64,000 bases of DNA from NCBI GenBank assembly GCA_026225945.1, contig JAMJFZ010001805.1:308501-372500 (forward strand). Direction: 5' to 3'. The stretch comes from Cricetomys ansorgei (Eukaryota > Chordata > Mammalia > Rodentia > Nesomyidae). The translations under genes and the position numbers were made by a program. Position 1 is the first letter of the stretch. Each line of letters opens with the position of its first letter. Below are positions 32,597 to 44,860 of this stretch, one piece after another. The notes below the pieces were generated by a model. That model ran no database searches and was not told where the DNA came from. It was given only the letters and a program-made list of their open reading frames with translations.

Positions 32597-32740
32597 TTTT
32601 GTTGTTCAAGGCAGGGTTTCTCTGTGTGGCTCTGGCTGTCCTAGAACTCATTCTATAGACCAGGCTGGCCTTGAACTCAGAGATCCACCTGCCTCTGCCT
32701 TCAGTGCTGGGATTAAAGGTGTGTGTCACCATACCCAACG
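32597..32740 (-). mobile_element. B1 SINE, antisense, well preserved
   Basis: AGGCAGGGTTTCTCTGTGTG, 'gaccaggctggccttgaact', 'cagtgctgggattaaaggtg'. Confidence 0.96.
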
Positions 32741-32879
32741 TGCTGGACCCAGTTTTCCTGAGTGCTGGCGATCCACATCAAGTGCCCTTGCTTACACAGC
32801 CACGCTCATGGGCTGTCTCTCCCAGACACTGTTTAATTTCCTTTGGACGTAATTTTCAGTTCATGCCATGCTATCAACA

Positions 32880-33060
32880 GAGAAGGATGGGCTAGGGTTT
32901 CACTCTGTGTAGATTGCATATCCAGCCTATGCAAAGCCCAGGGTTCAATCTCTGGCACTGCAAAGACAAAGACAAATCAGGCCACTTGGGTTTCAGAGAG
33001 ACCCTCCGTGGTATTTCCCAAGGATCGTCCCTTATCAAACTCGAGTCTTTACAGGTAGGG
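32880..33060 (+). mobile_element. ID-like SINE remnant
   Basis: 'atgcaaagcccagggttcaatc' pattern after an ID-like head; tail degraded. Confidence 0.5.
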
Positions 33061-33242
33061 TGCTCGTTCACATTCCCGACACAGCGGGGCTGACCACACT
33101 GGGCGGCCAGCTGGCTTCTGCACAAGAATGTTCCACCTTTTTTTTTTTTTTAATTCCTTTTCAGATGAGTCACCTGTAGCAGTTTGCCTTAGTGACTTCT
33201 TATCTTTATTAAGCAAGAATACGACTGGATAGTAGACATTAA

Positions 33243-33560
33243 GAGACCTGCAGGGCGTGGTAGCGCATACCTGGGAGACTGAGGCAGGAGGGCTACACAG
33301 TAATATTCTTGTCTCGAAACAAAAACGGGTTGGCGAGATGGCTCAGAGGGTAAAGGCGCTTGCTGCCAAGCCTAATGAGCGGAGTTTGATCCCTCGAACC
33401 AGCATGGTGGGAAGCACTCCCTCAGCTGTCCTCTGGCTTCCACCTACATGCGGGTACACACGCTAAATAAACAAACAAGCTGGCACCTCCAGCACCCAGG
33501 GGCAGGTGGTCAGCCTGGTCTGCGGAGTTCAAGGCCAGCTGAGGCTGGATACTGAGGCTC
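33243..33560 (+). mobile_element. B1, B4 and B1 SINEs, sense
   Basis: 33250-33325: partial B1. 33326-33478: B4 ('gttggcgagatggctcagag', 'cctctggcttccacctacat'). 33485-33570: B1 remnant. Confidence 0.82.
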
Positions 33561-33984
33561 TGTCTCTGAATGGAGGAATAAATGAAGCGGCTAAACAGTG
33601 TTGGTTGTTAATTGGCTCTTGAATGCCTCTTGAAAGTCCGTGTGGACCGTGTTCCCCGCCTGTGGTGTATTGGGACAGAGCCTGTGGCGACGAGGAAGCG
33701 AGGTTACTGGGGCTTGCCATTGGGAGGGTGCTTGTTGGGACGCAGACCCTTCTGGCTGCTTCCTGGCTGCCCAGAGAGGTGAGAGGCCTTGACTCCCACG
33801 CACTCCTGCTGTGATAACCCACGTCGCCACAGAGCCGAGCAAGCGTGGAACCAACCGGGAGGTGAAATAGACCCACCACCAGCGCCAAGTTGTTTATCTC
33901 AATATTTTGCAACAATACCATGAAACCCTTGAGTATAATTTTGGATATCAGTTTAGAAAAATGCCTTATTAGACTTAGTGACAG

Positions 33985-34195
33985 AGGCTCTGCCTAGAAT
34001 CCACCAATGAGAGGCCGGGGCCTGGCTCTAGGATTCCCCAGTGAGAGGCTGGGGTTAGGTAGTGGGCGTGACAGTCCATAGCACTTGGAAGCTGAGGTTT
34101 GTTAGGAACACTAAGGGCGGCTGGATAGAGCTCAGAGTTGGAACATTCGTACATTAGTGAGGCCCTGGGTCAGTCCCCAGCGCTAGACATACTAA
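33985..34195 (+). repeat. ID-like tandem units
   Basis: Two copies of a 'ggctctgcctagaatccacc...gagaggccggggcctggctctagg' type unit, then an ID element ('atagagctcagagttggaac', 'gaggccctgggtcagtcccc'). Confidence 0.75.
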
Positions 34196-34224
34196 AGGGC
34201 ATGTGTTTTCTTTTTTAAAGCAGG

Positions 34225-34420
34225 AAAGGCCCGGTGGATAGGAGCAGGTACTGTTCTTGCAGATGACCTAGTTAGGTTTCCAGCACCTATGACTGGACAC
34301 TCGCAACCACCTAGAACTCCAACTCCAAGGGTTGTACACTGTCTTCTGCAGGTTTCACCTGCACATACCCACACCTACATGCACAAATACATAATAAAAA
34401 TAATAAAAATAAATCCCTTT
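34225..34420 (+). mobile_element. B2 SINE, sense, diverged
   Basis: 'ctgttcttgcagatgaccta', 'ctagaactccaactccaagg', ending in AATAAAAATAAATC-like tail. Confidence 0.8.
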
Positions 34421-34794
34421 AAAGAGTTTGTGTGGGCAGTATGCCAGACACTGAGTCAACACGGTGGCATTTGGCCACCTACATCTGGCCTTTCTACTGT
34501 TTCTCTTTACCCCAAATCTGTGGGTCACAGAAATGCTGGTTGAGGGAACCAGCATGACTTCCTGGGCCAAGGAGCTCATGGGGAAGGGTTGCCCCGGGGT
34601 GCTGTGTGTTCAGAGAAGGACTGGCTGGCTGTTTGCAGGACCAGCAGCTGCATTAGAGTCAGAGCTCCACTACATAGTCCTTTGTGGGACTTTTCCTTTT
34701 CTTATCCTGCTGGGGCCTCAGCCTGTGGCATGCTGCTGGCCATAGTCAGCCAGTGTTCCACAGTTAGGTAGTCCTCTCAGGAGACAGGCAAAGG

Positions 34795-35060
34795 GCTGGG
34801 GGTGCTCAGGGAATGAGAGCACTTTCTGCACAAGCTAACAGCCTGTGTTTGAATCCTTAGCACCCATGGAGAAAGCCAGGTGTGGCTGTGCACATTCCTG
34901 TAGCACTAGCACTTTGCAGCTCGGAGGCAGGAGGATTGCTGGGGTTTTATGGCCCCAAGCCTAGCTCTGGGTTCACTGAGAGACTGTGTCTCACAGGAAT
35001 AAGGTGGAAAGTGACAGAGCAGGACACCTGATGTCCTCCTCTGACCTCTTCCTGCACATA
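34795..35060 (+). mobile_element. B4 SINE, sense
   Basis: 34800-34870 ID-like head, 34875-34990 B1-like body, 34990-35050 tail ('gtcctcctctgacctcttcc'). Confidence 0.75.
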
Positions 35061-35063
35061 TAG

Positions 35064-35102
<39 letters not shown>

Positions 35103-35250
35103 CACACACACCCACACATGTGCACACACACATGCACACCCGCACATGCACACACACCAACACATGCATACCCACACATGAGCACACACATGCACACACA
35201 CACCCGCATATGCACACACACACACAAGCACACACACATGCACAATTAAG
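35061..35250. repeat. (CA)n/(CACACATG)n complex array
   Basis: Uninterrupted CA units for about 36 bases, then about 150 bases of variant units (ACACATGC, ACCCACAC, ACACCCGC). Alternating purine-pyrimidine throughout. Confidence 0.95.
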
Positions 35251-35369
35251 TAATAAAATAACAACTGAACAGCATAATATTAAATAAAAGTGAAAATGAG
35301 AATTAAGATAATAAAGCAGAATAAAAGTGGTAGAAAAACCAAGAAGTTAAAATTGGAGAAAAGCAGAGC

Positions 35370-35640
35370 TGGGATATAGCTTTGTTGGTAGAACCTTTAC
35401 CTACACACACGCACAAGGTCCTGAGGTCAGTCCCATAGCAGAGAAGTTAAAAACCCAGCGCAGAAAATAACCCTTGAGCTAGCAGTGGTCCCTAAAACAC
35501 AGGCGGGCATCCCTTACCAGTGCCCTTCAGCGCAGGGACACGGTGGCCTGTGTGCCAACTCTAAGCCGCAGACGGAAGTGGTCAAGGTCCTTGGTTCAAT
35601 TCACAGCACTGGAAAAGATAAAAGAGAAATATGTAAAATA
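35370..35640 (+). mobile_element. ID-like elements
   Basis: 35375-35450 and 35520-35620: two ID-type remnants ('atatagctttgttggtagaa'; 'aggtccttggttcaattcac'). Confidence 0.55.
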
Positions 35641-35989
35641 TTATCACGAAGTCCCGAATGAAACACTTGAAACTCTGCTGTCCTCATGCAGATCTGCATC
35701 TGCACAGTAGTTGTCGCTGGTGCTCACACATGTGCAGGGTACATGCGCATATGTGCATGTGTGTGAAGGACAGAGCAGGTGTCAGCAGGGTCTCTCACTG
35801 GCTTGGAGCACAACAATCAGGCTAGAGGGCTGGCCAGAGACCCCCAACATCAGCCTTCTTCTGAGCCGCAGTCTTACCTTTTCACTGGAGTTCTGGTCTT
35901 CAGATCGGGCCCTTGTGCCTGTGCAGTAAGCACTCTGCCAAGTAACTGTCCGTAGCCCTTCTTAGATACTTTAAATTCTGATTTTGTTT

Positions 35990-36415
35990 GATGAGATTTT
36001 TAGACAGGATCTATTTAACCCAGGCTGGCCTCAAACTCTATGTAGCTGAAGATGGTCTTGAACTCTGATCCTTCTGCCTTAGCCTTCCTACTAACGTTTA
36101 TTTCGTTTCGGATTTATTTTTTGATACTTTGAGACAAAGTCTCACTAAGTTGCTGACCTTGAACTTGGAATTCTAAGTCCTCAGCCTCCTGAGTAGTCGG
36201 GGTGTCGGCCTGAACTGCTAGGTGCAACTACAATTTAGAATTTTGTATTGCATGTAGTTATTTGTGTCAGGCATTTGTGCCATAGCCCGCATGTGGCGGT
36301 CAGAGGGCAGCTTGCAGGGAGCAGACCTCTCCCACTCTGTGGGTCCCTCAGGACTGAATCTCAGTCGCTAGGCTGGGTGGTAACGGTGCCTTTACCCACT
36401 GAGCCTCTCACCAGC
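35990..36415 (-). mobile_element. B1 and B3-like SINEs, antisense
   Basis: 35995-36200: two old B1s. 36245-36415: B3-like ('gtggcggtcagagggcagct', 'ctttacccactgagcctctc'). Confidence 0.72.
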
Positions 36416-36529
36416 CTCACAGATTTTTAAAATTTTAATGGTGTTTATTGAGTTCGGCGTGTGGTTTGGGGATAGGGAGCATGTACATTTTGTTGCAATT
36501 ACTGAGGCTTTAGACTTGCTCAGCATCTT

Positions 36530-37110
36530 GTTCAAAGATCTCAAATGCAGGCCCAAGAGGGACACTGAGATGGAGTGTTGTGTGTAAGAAGTTTATTAGA
36601 AGAGTGATTAATGGCATGGGTAGACAGACAGCAGCATGGTGGGGGTCTTTTAGGAGAGTTCAGGCCCAGCACCAGGGACTACATGATGGGGGCTTTGAGA
36701 GGAAATTGGTTCACCCGTCCTCCCCTCTGTAGCAGAAGTGGGAGTCTCATACCTTTCTGAGGGGGAGGTTTCACAGCACCAGCCTGCCCAGACTCTGATT
36801 CCCCAGCTGGTGGTGGGGAAGAAAGTGGGTGCTGAATGTGTGGCCACTGGTACCCACTCTAATGTACCCGCTTCCCCAGGTGAAGGATTCTCAGACTTGT
36901 CTCAGTGGGCGCCATGGGTGTGTCAGAGGAGGAGGGCTGCCGCAGGCGGGTGCTGTGCTGTAGCCTGGGCAGCAGCTGGTCCGTTCTTGTGTTTCTGTCT
37001 TCCTCAAACACCATCTCCAGTCTCTCCTTCAGACTTCACTCTGCAGCTGATGTCTAACGCTGATACATGCGTAGTTGTTAGAACATGTTGGAGATAGTGA
37101 TTAGAATAAA
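36530..37110. other. Possible LTR or old repeat; no gene
   Basis: 'agaagtttattagaagagtg' at 36588 resembles the polyadenylation side of an antisense LTR. The rest is GC-rich with no domain. Uncertain. Confidence 0.3.
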
Positions 37111-37124
37111 GGTCACACAGGACT

Positions 37125-37350
37125 GACACAGAAACAAGTCTCCGGGCAGTGGGTAAAGTGCTTGCTGTGCTAGCGTGAGGACCTGCGTTCCAATCCCTGA
37201 TACCTGTGGTAAGCCAGGTGCAATGCAGCACATCCTGAATCCCACACTCCCAGAGTAGTGGGAGGCAGGCAGGAGGCTCACCCTGAAACCCGAGGGCCAA
37301 CAAGCAGCATACACACACACATACGTAAACAAAAAATAAAAATATGAACC
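37125..37350 (+). mobile_element. B4 SINE, sense
   Basis: 'gtgggtaaagtgcttgctgt', 'acctgcgttccaatccctga', then B1-like body and A-rich tail. Confidence 0.75.
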
Positions 37351-37439
37351 TTAAAAGATTAAACAGTTTACTCTCAAAATTTAAAAATTAAAAAAAATTT
37401 TTTTAAAAAAGCAGTTGACGCCTAGTATTTTCCATCCTA

Positions 37440-38150
37440 AAGGCCATGGTGCAATCACGGAGGGTGACTGCCAGCTCTAGGAGAATATTCTTCCCGATCC
37501 TGCTTAGCTTCCAAGCTACACGATGTCTTTTTAATTCTGCTGTGTCCCCTGAGGTGTGGAACTAAGATCACCCCCCACCCTCGTCCCTTACTCTTTCTCA
37601 TACCGCCTTGCCTGTTAGCATCAGAACGACTCAGGGCAGAGAAATCGATGAGTTCCCCGCTCTCATCGATCCAGTCGGTCCTCAGACGGCAGAAACAGCA
37701 GGAAGTGTGAACTGCAAACTTCACTCTGCATCCGATTTTGCTCCTAATTGTCTCCTGAACACTCGAGCTGGCACCAGCAAACCCCTGCTAGAACTCTCCA
37801 GAGCCAGGGAGCATTTCCAGCCTGTAACAGAAATCTTCCCCAAGTAGATGACAGAACAGACACCAGTGCTGCCTCTGTGTGGAGGGGCTGGCTTTCTGAT
37901 GTTACTGTGCACACCCCACCCCCACATTTCTGTTTTCTCTAGTGTGGCCTCTTTACAAAAAAATGGACATTTCCATTCCAGAGTCCTGCTTCCTTGGAAA
38001 GATGTTAACAGTCAGAGTGACAGGAGAGGCATCAGCAGGGTCGGGGAGATGCTGAGATCGTAGCTCCTGTGATGTCGCTTTAGCATGTACATTTCTGGGC
38101 CGTGTAGGGCACTCGCCCAGCCACGCAGGCCGCAGATTTAGCACCAGCAA
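37440..38150. other. Low-repeat intron sequence
   Basis: About 700 bases without SINEs. A 79-codon open stretch at 37608-37847 has no ATG-context or splice support that I trust and no recognisable domain. Confidence 0.4.
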
Positions 38151-38154
38151 GGCT

Positions 38155-38475
38155 TTCTTTACATTTTTATTGTACTTATTATTGTTGTGGGAGAGCAGTG
38201 CACACACTAGATCTGGCATGTGGAGGTCAGAGCAGGACGCACAGGCGTCCGTTCTCCTTCCTCCACATGGGTCCTAGGAACCAAACTCAGGCCATCTGGC
38301 TTGCCTGTAAGCACCTTTATCTGCCGAGCCACCTCTCTGCGTCGTGGTTTTACATTTTATGTTTGTCCGTCTGAGGCGGTCTCCACACGGTAGCCCAGAC
38401 TGGCCTTACACCTGTGCAGTCCTCCCGCCTCACCGTCCAGGGCCAGCGTTACAGGTGTGACCCACCATGCCTCAT
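38155..38475 (-). mobile_element. B3-like and B1 SINEs, antisense
   Basis: 38155-38340: 'gtggaggtcagagcaggacg', 'ctgccgagccacctctctgc'. 38345-38472: old B1. Confidence 0.8.
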
Positions 38476-38498
38476 TTTAAAAGCTGGTAATTTTAGGC

Positions 38499-38714
38499 CA
38501 GTTGTTCTCAACCTTCCTAATGCTGTAATCCTTGGATACAGTGCCTCATGTTACAGTGATCCCCAACCTTACAGTTATTTTTGTTGCAACTTCATAACTG
38601 TAATTTTGCTACTTATGAATCGTAATATAAATATCTGATATGGTCTTAGGTGATCCCTGTAAAAGGGTCATTTGACTCCCAAAGGGATCGCAACCCACCG
38701 GTTGAGAACTGCCG
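38499..38714 (-). mobile_element. hAT-type DNA element (URR1-like), copy 1
   Basis: Starts CAGTTGTTCTCAACCTTCCT and ends GGTTGAGAACTGCCG, degenerate terminal inverted repeats. Same family as 58921-59157 but in the opposite orientation. Non-coding. Confidence 0.88.
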
Positions 38715-38819
38715 TTCTAGAAGTTTTTGTGTTCTCCTAGATTATACATTAAAGTCTAAAACTGATGAAGACCGCAAGGACTTCCTTTGAAAGTAGTGTC
38801 TACAAGGAATGAACTGTTT

Positions 38820-39100
38820 GATTGCATAGGGCGCATGTGTGCCTGCGTCAGGCCAGAGGGTGCCCAGGGTCCTGCTCCACTACTTTCCACCATGTTCTGT
38901 CAGCAGGGTCTCCCACTGAACCTGGAGCTCAGCTGGTGGCCAGCCAGCCCCAGAGATTGTCTCTCCCTCCTACAGCACTGGGGTTGCAAACATGTGCATA
39001 GCCAGCCCCAGCTTTTTAAGTGTGCTTGAAATTTGAACTAAGGTCTTTCTGCTTTCACAGCAGGAACTCTTACCCTCTAGGCTAACTCTCCATTCCCTCA
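38820..39100 (-). mobile_element. B4 SINE, antisense
   Basis: 'ggtctcccactgaacctgga', 'cactggggttgcaaacatgt'. Confidence 0.78.
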
Positions 39101-39129
39101 GTTTGGTTCTTTGTTTTTTTATGTAATTT

Positions 39130-39500
39130 CTTGTAGATCCTCATAGATTTGGTGACGTGATTCAGCAGGTATGCCCAAAGCCCACTCAGTCTCCATAACC
39201 CACATGGTCGAATGAGAGAACTGACCGCTGTTTGCTTCCACTGCCAGACACATAAACTGCACACAAAATGATGAATAAGTAAATAGCAGAGAACTTTTTT
39301 CTCTAAAGAAAAATGTAGCCGGGCATGGCAGCACACACCTTTAATCTCATTGCCCAGGAGGAAAAGGCAGGCACATCTGTAAGTCCAAAGCCAGCCTGCT
39401 CTTCACAGTGAGTGTCCAGCTAACCAGGGCTATATAGTAGTGAGAACCACTGGAACCCCTCCCACCTCAAGAGATAAGTAAATAAATAAATAGATGAAAA
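39130..39500. mobile_element. B4-like remnant then B1, sense
   Basis: 39313-39465 is a sense B1 (GCCGGGCATGGCAGCACACA, 'taaccagggctatatagtag') with an AAATA-rich tail. Confidence 0.85.
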
Positions 39501-39924
39501 GGGGAAGAAGAAAGAAAAAACATTATTTTGTTTATTTAGAGCTAGTCTCTTATAGCCCAGCTGGCCTTGCCAACTCTATTGACAAAGATGGTGTTTAACT
39601 TCAGATCCTCCTGCCCTGGTCTCCCAAGTTCGGAATTATAGGTGTGTACCGCCTGTATATGGCTCTAGGGAGGGAGTTCAAGCTTTGTCCTGCTTCGTGA
39701 TGAGTAGCCAATGTGAACTGGGTCTCCAGCCTCCTCGGCCTGATTCATAAGGTGGCCACAGTTGGACAGTCGGTGCACAAGCCCGAACCTCACAGCACAG
39801 GCTCTTTGTTCCTGGTGAAAATCTGTGGGTAGGATCCGTGACAGGTGTCCTGCAAACCCAAGTCCTCTCTCATTTAAGAAACTGCTGTTGGTACAAAAGA
39901 CTCAAAAATTAAACCAGGCTTAAA

Positions 39925-40262
39925 AATGGTGAGGCTTATAGCTTGGCAATTAGAACACTGGTTGCTCCTCTGGAGGACCCAGGTTTGCTTGCTTGCACCC
40001 GCACGCATAGCTGTCTCCGGTTCCAGGGACTCTGATGCCGTCTTCTGGCCTCTTTGAGTACCAGGCACGCACATAGTGCACAGGCAAAAGGAAGTCTTCG
40101 TGGCCAGTGAAGTGGCTCAGGGGTAAATGTTCTTGCCACAGGTTAGTGACCAGTTCTCTAGACCCATGGGGTAGAAGGAGAGAAATAACTCCCACCAAGT
40201 GTCCTCTGACCTTACTCATGTCATGGTATGTGCACAGGCGCACACTAAATAAAAATCTTAAA
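39925..40262 (+). mobile_element. B2 and B4 SINEs, sense
   Basis: 39928-40085: B2 ('ctcctctggaggacccaggt'). 40095-40262: B4 ('tcctctgaccttactcatgt', 'aataaaaatctta'). Confidence 0.8.
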
Positions 40263-40739
40263 TCATCTTGAAAACAGGTTGTTCTGTGTCTGTCTGTTAC
40301 AGAGAATGAGTGGATTTTGTTACCCCCTGTGTACAAAGAACTTTTTCCGTTTTCACTGTTGGCTTAGTCCCGCCCCTGCCCCCCCAACCAGGTTCCTTGC
40401 AGCACACAAGGGCTACAGCCACAAGGGGCCTGCAGATCAATCCCAGCTCTCCCAGCAGGGAGGGCAGACAGTGCTAATTGAGCTCCCGAGTGACTTTTGT
40501 TTGCTCTCCCAACCCTGACTTCCCTCCAAAGCATGGCTGTGTTTCTTCAATAGCTGGATTATATTTCCAGCTACATTGGACCACACTGACTCCCACAAAC
40601 TGCAGTGCTGTGAACAGTCCATATTTGTGTGTGTGTTTGGTGGGTGCATACACCTGTGTGTGTGAGTGTGGTGCCTATGTTTGTGTGTGCAGAAGCCAGA
40701 GGTCAACATCAGTGCCTTCCTCACTCACTCTCCAACCCC

Positions 40740-41270
40740 TTTTTTTCAAAAGATTTATTTATTTTTATTTTATGTGTATGAGTGTCTTGCCTCCTTGTCT
40801 ATGTGTGTACCGTGTACCGTGTATGTACAGGAGCCAATGGAAGGCAGTGAGGGTGTCAGATTTTCTAGCACTGGATTCGCAGATGGTTGTGTCTGTGTAT
40901 CACGTGTGCTCGGTGCCTACTGAGGCCAGAAGGCGGCATCGGATCTCCTGAGGACTGGAGTTGCAGGTGCTTGTTAGCTCTCATTTGGGTGGGGGAATCT
41001 GACCTGGGTGCTCCAGAAGAGCGGCCAGTGCTCTTGACTGCTGAGCCATCTCTCCGGCTCCTCCACCCTAGTTTTGAGACACAGTGTCTCCCTGAACTTG
41101 AAACCTATTGTTTTATCTGGCCCTGCGGGCCAGCAGGTTCCTGCTGCTGTCTCCACCTGGAACACGAGCTGCAGACATGCACGGTATTCTCAAGAACGCT
41201 AGTGACTTGTACTCTGTTCCCTGTCTTTCACAGCATGCGCTCTTACCCACTGAGCCACTCCCCAGCCAGG
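40740..41270 (-). mobile_element. B2 SINEs (two, antisense) and B4
   Basis: 40745-40870 and 40900-41065: B2 tails and heads ('ctgctgagccatctctccgg'). 41065-41270: B4 ('tttgagacacagtgtctccc'). Confidence 0.82.
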
Positions 41271-41839
41271 TTAAACTTCCCCAGAGCACTGCACAGCTTC
41301 GTCTGTGTAGCATGGTTAATGCTATGTGAAGGAGGAGAGACATGGCTTCGCTTGTCCCAACAGGCAGACCTCTAGGGCCCTGGGTTGGTGGTGTGTGAAG
41401 GGCGGCTGGGACAGTTGGAATAAGATATGAGACATGCAAACATGGAAGGGTCTACCACAAAGGAGGTTTAAGCTCACAGTTGCCTAGGCGCAGACAGCAC
41501 AGTACAGCACACAGGGTGTACCAGGAGCATCCCCATTAGTCAGAAGGCAAAGGGGGCAAAGGGGAAATGGAGACGGAATCTTCAAGGGTGGCTTCTGCTG
41601 GAAGGACCGGCACAGGTAGGGTTCAGACTGATAGGTGCCAATCACTTCAGCAGCGTTCAGCCCTTAGGCCTTTCCAGTCTTGTGCCTGGCTTTGGGGTGT
41701 GACCTAGGATGTGGAGAATGTCGGAAAAGAAGGCAGGTGGGAACCAATGGTAGTTCCTGGCTGTACTGATATCACTTAAGTGAGAGGCTGAAGCAGGAGT
41801 TTCACCAGCCTAGACCACAGAGCGAGATGCTACGCTAAT

Positions 41840-42250
41840 GACTACTGTCATTTCTGTGGTAAACACCTGACAGAAGCAGCTTACAGAAGGGAGGTCTTCC
41901 CTCGTTCCTGTTGTTGTGATAAGCACTGAGGGGAAAGGGGATCTGTTTCAGCTTATATTGCAAGGTTGCAGTTCGTCGCTGTGTCACGAGGCAGGAACCT
42001 CACTCGGCTACGGTCCAGAGTGGAGAGACGTGAGCGGGGCAGGCCCCTTGCCTGCTTGTGTTCAGCTTGCTGCCTGCACTCCTGCACTGTTCAGGACCCC
42101 GCCTGGGGAAGAGCATTGTTTGCAGTAGGCTGGACTTTCCTGCATTAATTAACTTAAGACACACTCAGGAAGGCCAGTGACTCTTTCCAGGTGACCAAGT
42201 TGTGTCAGGTGGATGGTTAACGCCAAGCATCACGTAAGGGTTTGTTGTGA
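41840..42250. mobile_element. Medium-reiterated rodent repeats
   Basis: 'gttgttgtgataagcactga' and 'ctgtttcagcttatattgca' belong to the same repeat class as the element at bases 1-300; strongly diverged. Confidence 0.5.
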
Positions 42251-42399
42251 CTGGAAGCCGTCGGAGTGGAGGTAGGTTTTAGAGTGTGCTGAGCTGGCGA
42301 TCCGTAGCCACGCGGACCCTGTCTGTGGGTGCCGACTATGGACCGACTGCTTTCCATATGAGATACGGGTATCCTTACTTTTTTAAGTTTGCGTTTATT

Positions 42400-42570
42400 T
42401 GTTGACTTACTTATTTGTGGTCACAAATGCAGTACAACTGCATGCTTGTGGAGGTCAAAGGGCACATTTCAGAAGTGGCTCCCATTCCACCATGTGGGTC
42501 TCAGGGATAAAACCCAGGTCCCCATGCTCTGCAGCAAACGCCTGTGCTCAGTGAGCCGTCTCATGGCCAC
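42400..42570 (-). mobile_element. B3-like SINE, antisense
   Basis: 'tgtggaggtcaaagggcaca', 'cagggataaaacccaggtcc'. Confidence 0.78.
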
Positions 42571-42779
42571 GCATCAGTCTTTTATTATCTCTAGGAATTG
42601 GCTAGCTTTGGCTCTTCAGAGGGATGGTCCCACCAGGACCTGTAAATCACAAAGTATTGAAAGCATCACAAACCCAGAATAAAAAGGCACACTTCACACA
42701 ACTGTTTAAGGCAGAGCTCGTGGCTCATGATTTTATTCCATGGCTACATACATTACAAAGTCAGTTCGGATATAAACAC

Positions 42780-43165
42780 TCAGAGCCGGAGAGCTGTTAA
42801 GAGCAATGGCTGCTCTTGGGAGACTGGAGTTTGAGTGTCAGCACCCACATGGTAGCTTACAACCTTCTATAACTCAGTTCCAGGGGATCTGATATCCTCT
42901 TCTGGCCTCTACAGATACCAGGTATGAACATGATACACAAATACACATGCAAGCAAAACACCAATGCGCATTTAAAAAATACAAACACAGGCTAGAGAGA
43001 TGGCTCAGTGGTTAAGAGCACTGACTGCTCTTCCAGAAGACCTGGGTTCAATTCTCAGCAACTACATGGCAGCTCACAAATATCTGTAATTCCATTCCAG
43101 GAGATCTGACACCCTGACACCATTGCACATAAAATTAAAAAATTAATTATTAAAAAAATACAAAC
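42780..43165 (+). mobile_element. Two B2 SINEs, head to tail
   Basis: 42780-42985 and 42989-43160. The second begins GGCTAGAGAGATGGCTCAGT and is well preserved. Only a few bases separate them. Confidence 0.94.
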
Positions 43166-43254
43166 ACTTCACATTGCTTTCTGAGTCATACAAAGAGCAT
43201 TTAAGTGTGTTATGGTACTCTTAGCATCGCTGATAGTTCTTGTTTGTGTTTGGA

Positions 43255-43402
43255 GAGTTGTTTCTTTATGATAAGGTCTCACTGTGTAGTTCTGGCTGGC
43301 CTAGAGGTTGCTATGTCAACCAGGCTGATCTTGAACTCAAAGATCTACCTGCCTCAGCTTCCTAAGTGTTAGGATTAAAGGAATGCACTACCATACTCTT
43401 CT
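43255..43402 (-). mobile_element. B1 SINE, antisense
   Basis: 'gataaggtctcactgtgtag', 'agatctacctgcctcagctt', 'gttaggattaaaggaatgca'. Confidence 0.9.
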
Positions 43403-43544
43403 CATGGTAACAGCTTATTTATAGTGATTGTTTACAGTGCTGCTGTACTGGAGAAACTGAGGTCTCCTTTTGGGTTTAAAGCCTCATTGGGATTTTAAAA
43501 TGGACTTGGAAGGGAGCCCAAAGACAATTTTATTTTAGGAAATA

Positions 43545-43755
43545 GGGGCTGAACAGATGGCTCAGTGGTTTAGACTTTGTACTGTTCTTGCAGAGACTTG
43601 CATTCAGTTCCCGTCATACACTGGGGCAGCCCTCTACATCCTGTAACTCCAGCTCCAGGCAGCCAGTGCTGTCTTCTGCCCTCCTGAGGTGTCCACGTGT
43701 ATATGCACATCCATTCATACACACATACTGCACACAAACAAAAGAATAAACACCG
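43545..43755 (+). mobile_element. B2 SINE, sense
   Basis: 'ggctgaacagatggctcagt', 'gtaactccagctccaggcag', ending in AAAAGAATAAA. Confidence 0.88.
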
Positions 43756-43759
43756 GAGC

Positions 43760-44270
43760 AGATGAGCTGTAAACCTCACAGCTGACCCAAGGAGGAAGAT
43801 GGAGAAGAGGCAGAGAGAGTACTATGCTGCCCACAGTGGAGTCAGCAGGCCACTCCGTGGTGTAGGGCTGTGGAAGGCTTCAGAGAAAAACTGAAAAGGC
43901 CCAGAGCAACAGGGAAAGCACGCTGAACTTTTGGCTAGAATCCCAAGGAAAAGGAACAAAACAAAGAGTGGTTAACTTTTCCGAGGACTCGGGATTTGTC
44001 CGTCAGCTGCCGAGGGAGGGGTTCCTTGGAGGGATGGGCACATTATCTCTTTAAACCTGTCCTTCTCTGTGGCATGAGTTCTGGTGAACCAGCATTCCCA
44101 GCCAGGGGAGTGACAGGCCTAGCTGGATGACTTCTTCAGAGAAGATAATAGTTTGTGATCTTTTGGGTTGCTTAGAGTACCAGGTCTCCCTCCAGGGCCA
44201 GAGGAAGAACTTTATCTTAATGAGACTCAGATCTAAAAGCTAAGAAGGGGCTTCCCTTCTGGTGTTATAC
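43760..44270. other. Low-repeat intron sequence
   Basis: About 500 bases with no recognisable repeat or coding signal. Confidence 0.4.
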
Positions 44271-44279
44271 TCAGTGACT

Positions 44280-44860
44280 TCCGGGGCAACTGCTGATACC
44301 TGGAACAGCTGGACATCAAACCCAGGGCCTTGGCCGCGCTAGGTAAGCACCCCACCTTCCGGCTACACCCCTAGCCTTTTGTTGTTTAGTTTGTTGTAAT
44401 ATTTTTAGTTGGTGGAGGGGGAGGTTGTCTGCAAGGACACAAGCAGCTTGCAGGAGTTGGTCCCTCCTTCCATTCTGTGGGTCCAGGGGATTGAGGGCAT
44501 GGAATTCAGGGCGGCTCAGCTGCAGAGGGTATTTATCCCGAGTCAGCTCACTCGCCCGTGTTTGTCAGTGTACCTCTTATGTATATGTGTGCATACGTGA
44601 ATGTGCAGGTCCATGCTGGTGGACTTATATGCTGGTGTTCAGGGAAGCCAAGAGAGGGTTCTCAGATCTCTTGGAACTGGAGTTACAGGGTTGTAAGCTG
44701 CCATGTGAGTGCCGGGAACTGAACCTGTGTCCTTTGTAAGAACAGCAAGCACTCTCAGACACTAGCCATCTCTCCAAACCCTTTGGCTTTTGGCTTTGGT
44801 TTTTGAAGCAGGCTGATCTTGAACTCATGATCCTCCTGTCTCATTCCCAGTGTTCGGATA
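44280..44860 (-). mobile_element. Antisense ID/B3/B2/B1 remnants
   Basis: 44300-44380: ID ('cgctaggtaagcaccccacc'). 44410-44560: B3-like. 44600-44780: B2 ('gtgccgggaactgaacctgt'). Confidence 0.72.

Noticed and set aside
34906..35264. Cys/Val/His-rich minus-strand ORFs of about 105 codons
   Set aside because: Pure translation of the (CA)n array.
37608..37847. A hidden coding exon in the low-repeat segment
   Set aside because: No matching acceptor/donor pair that preserves the frame of exons H to I, and no protein resemblance.
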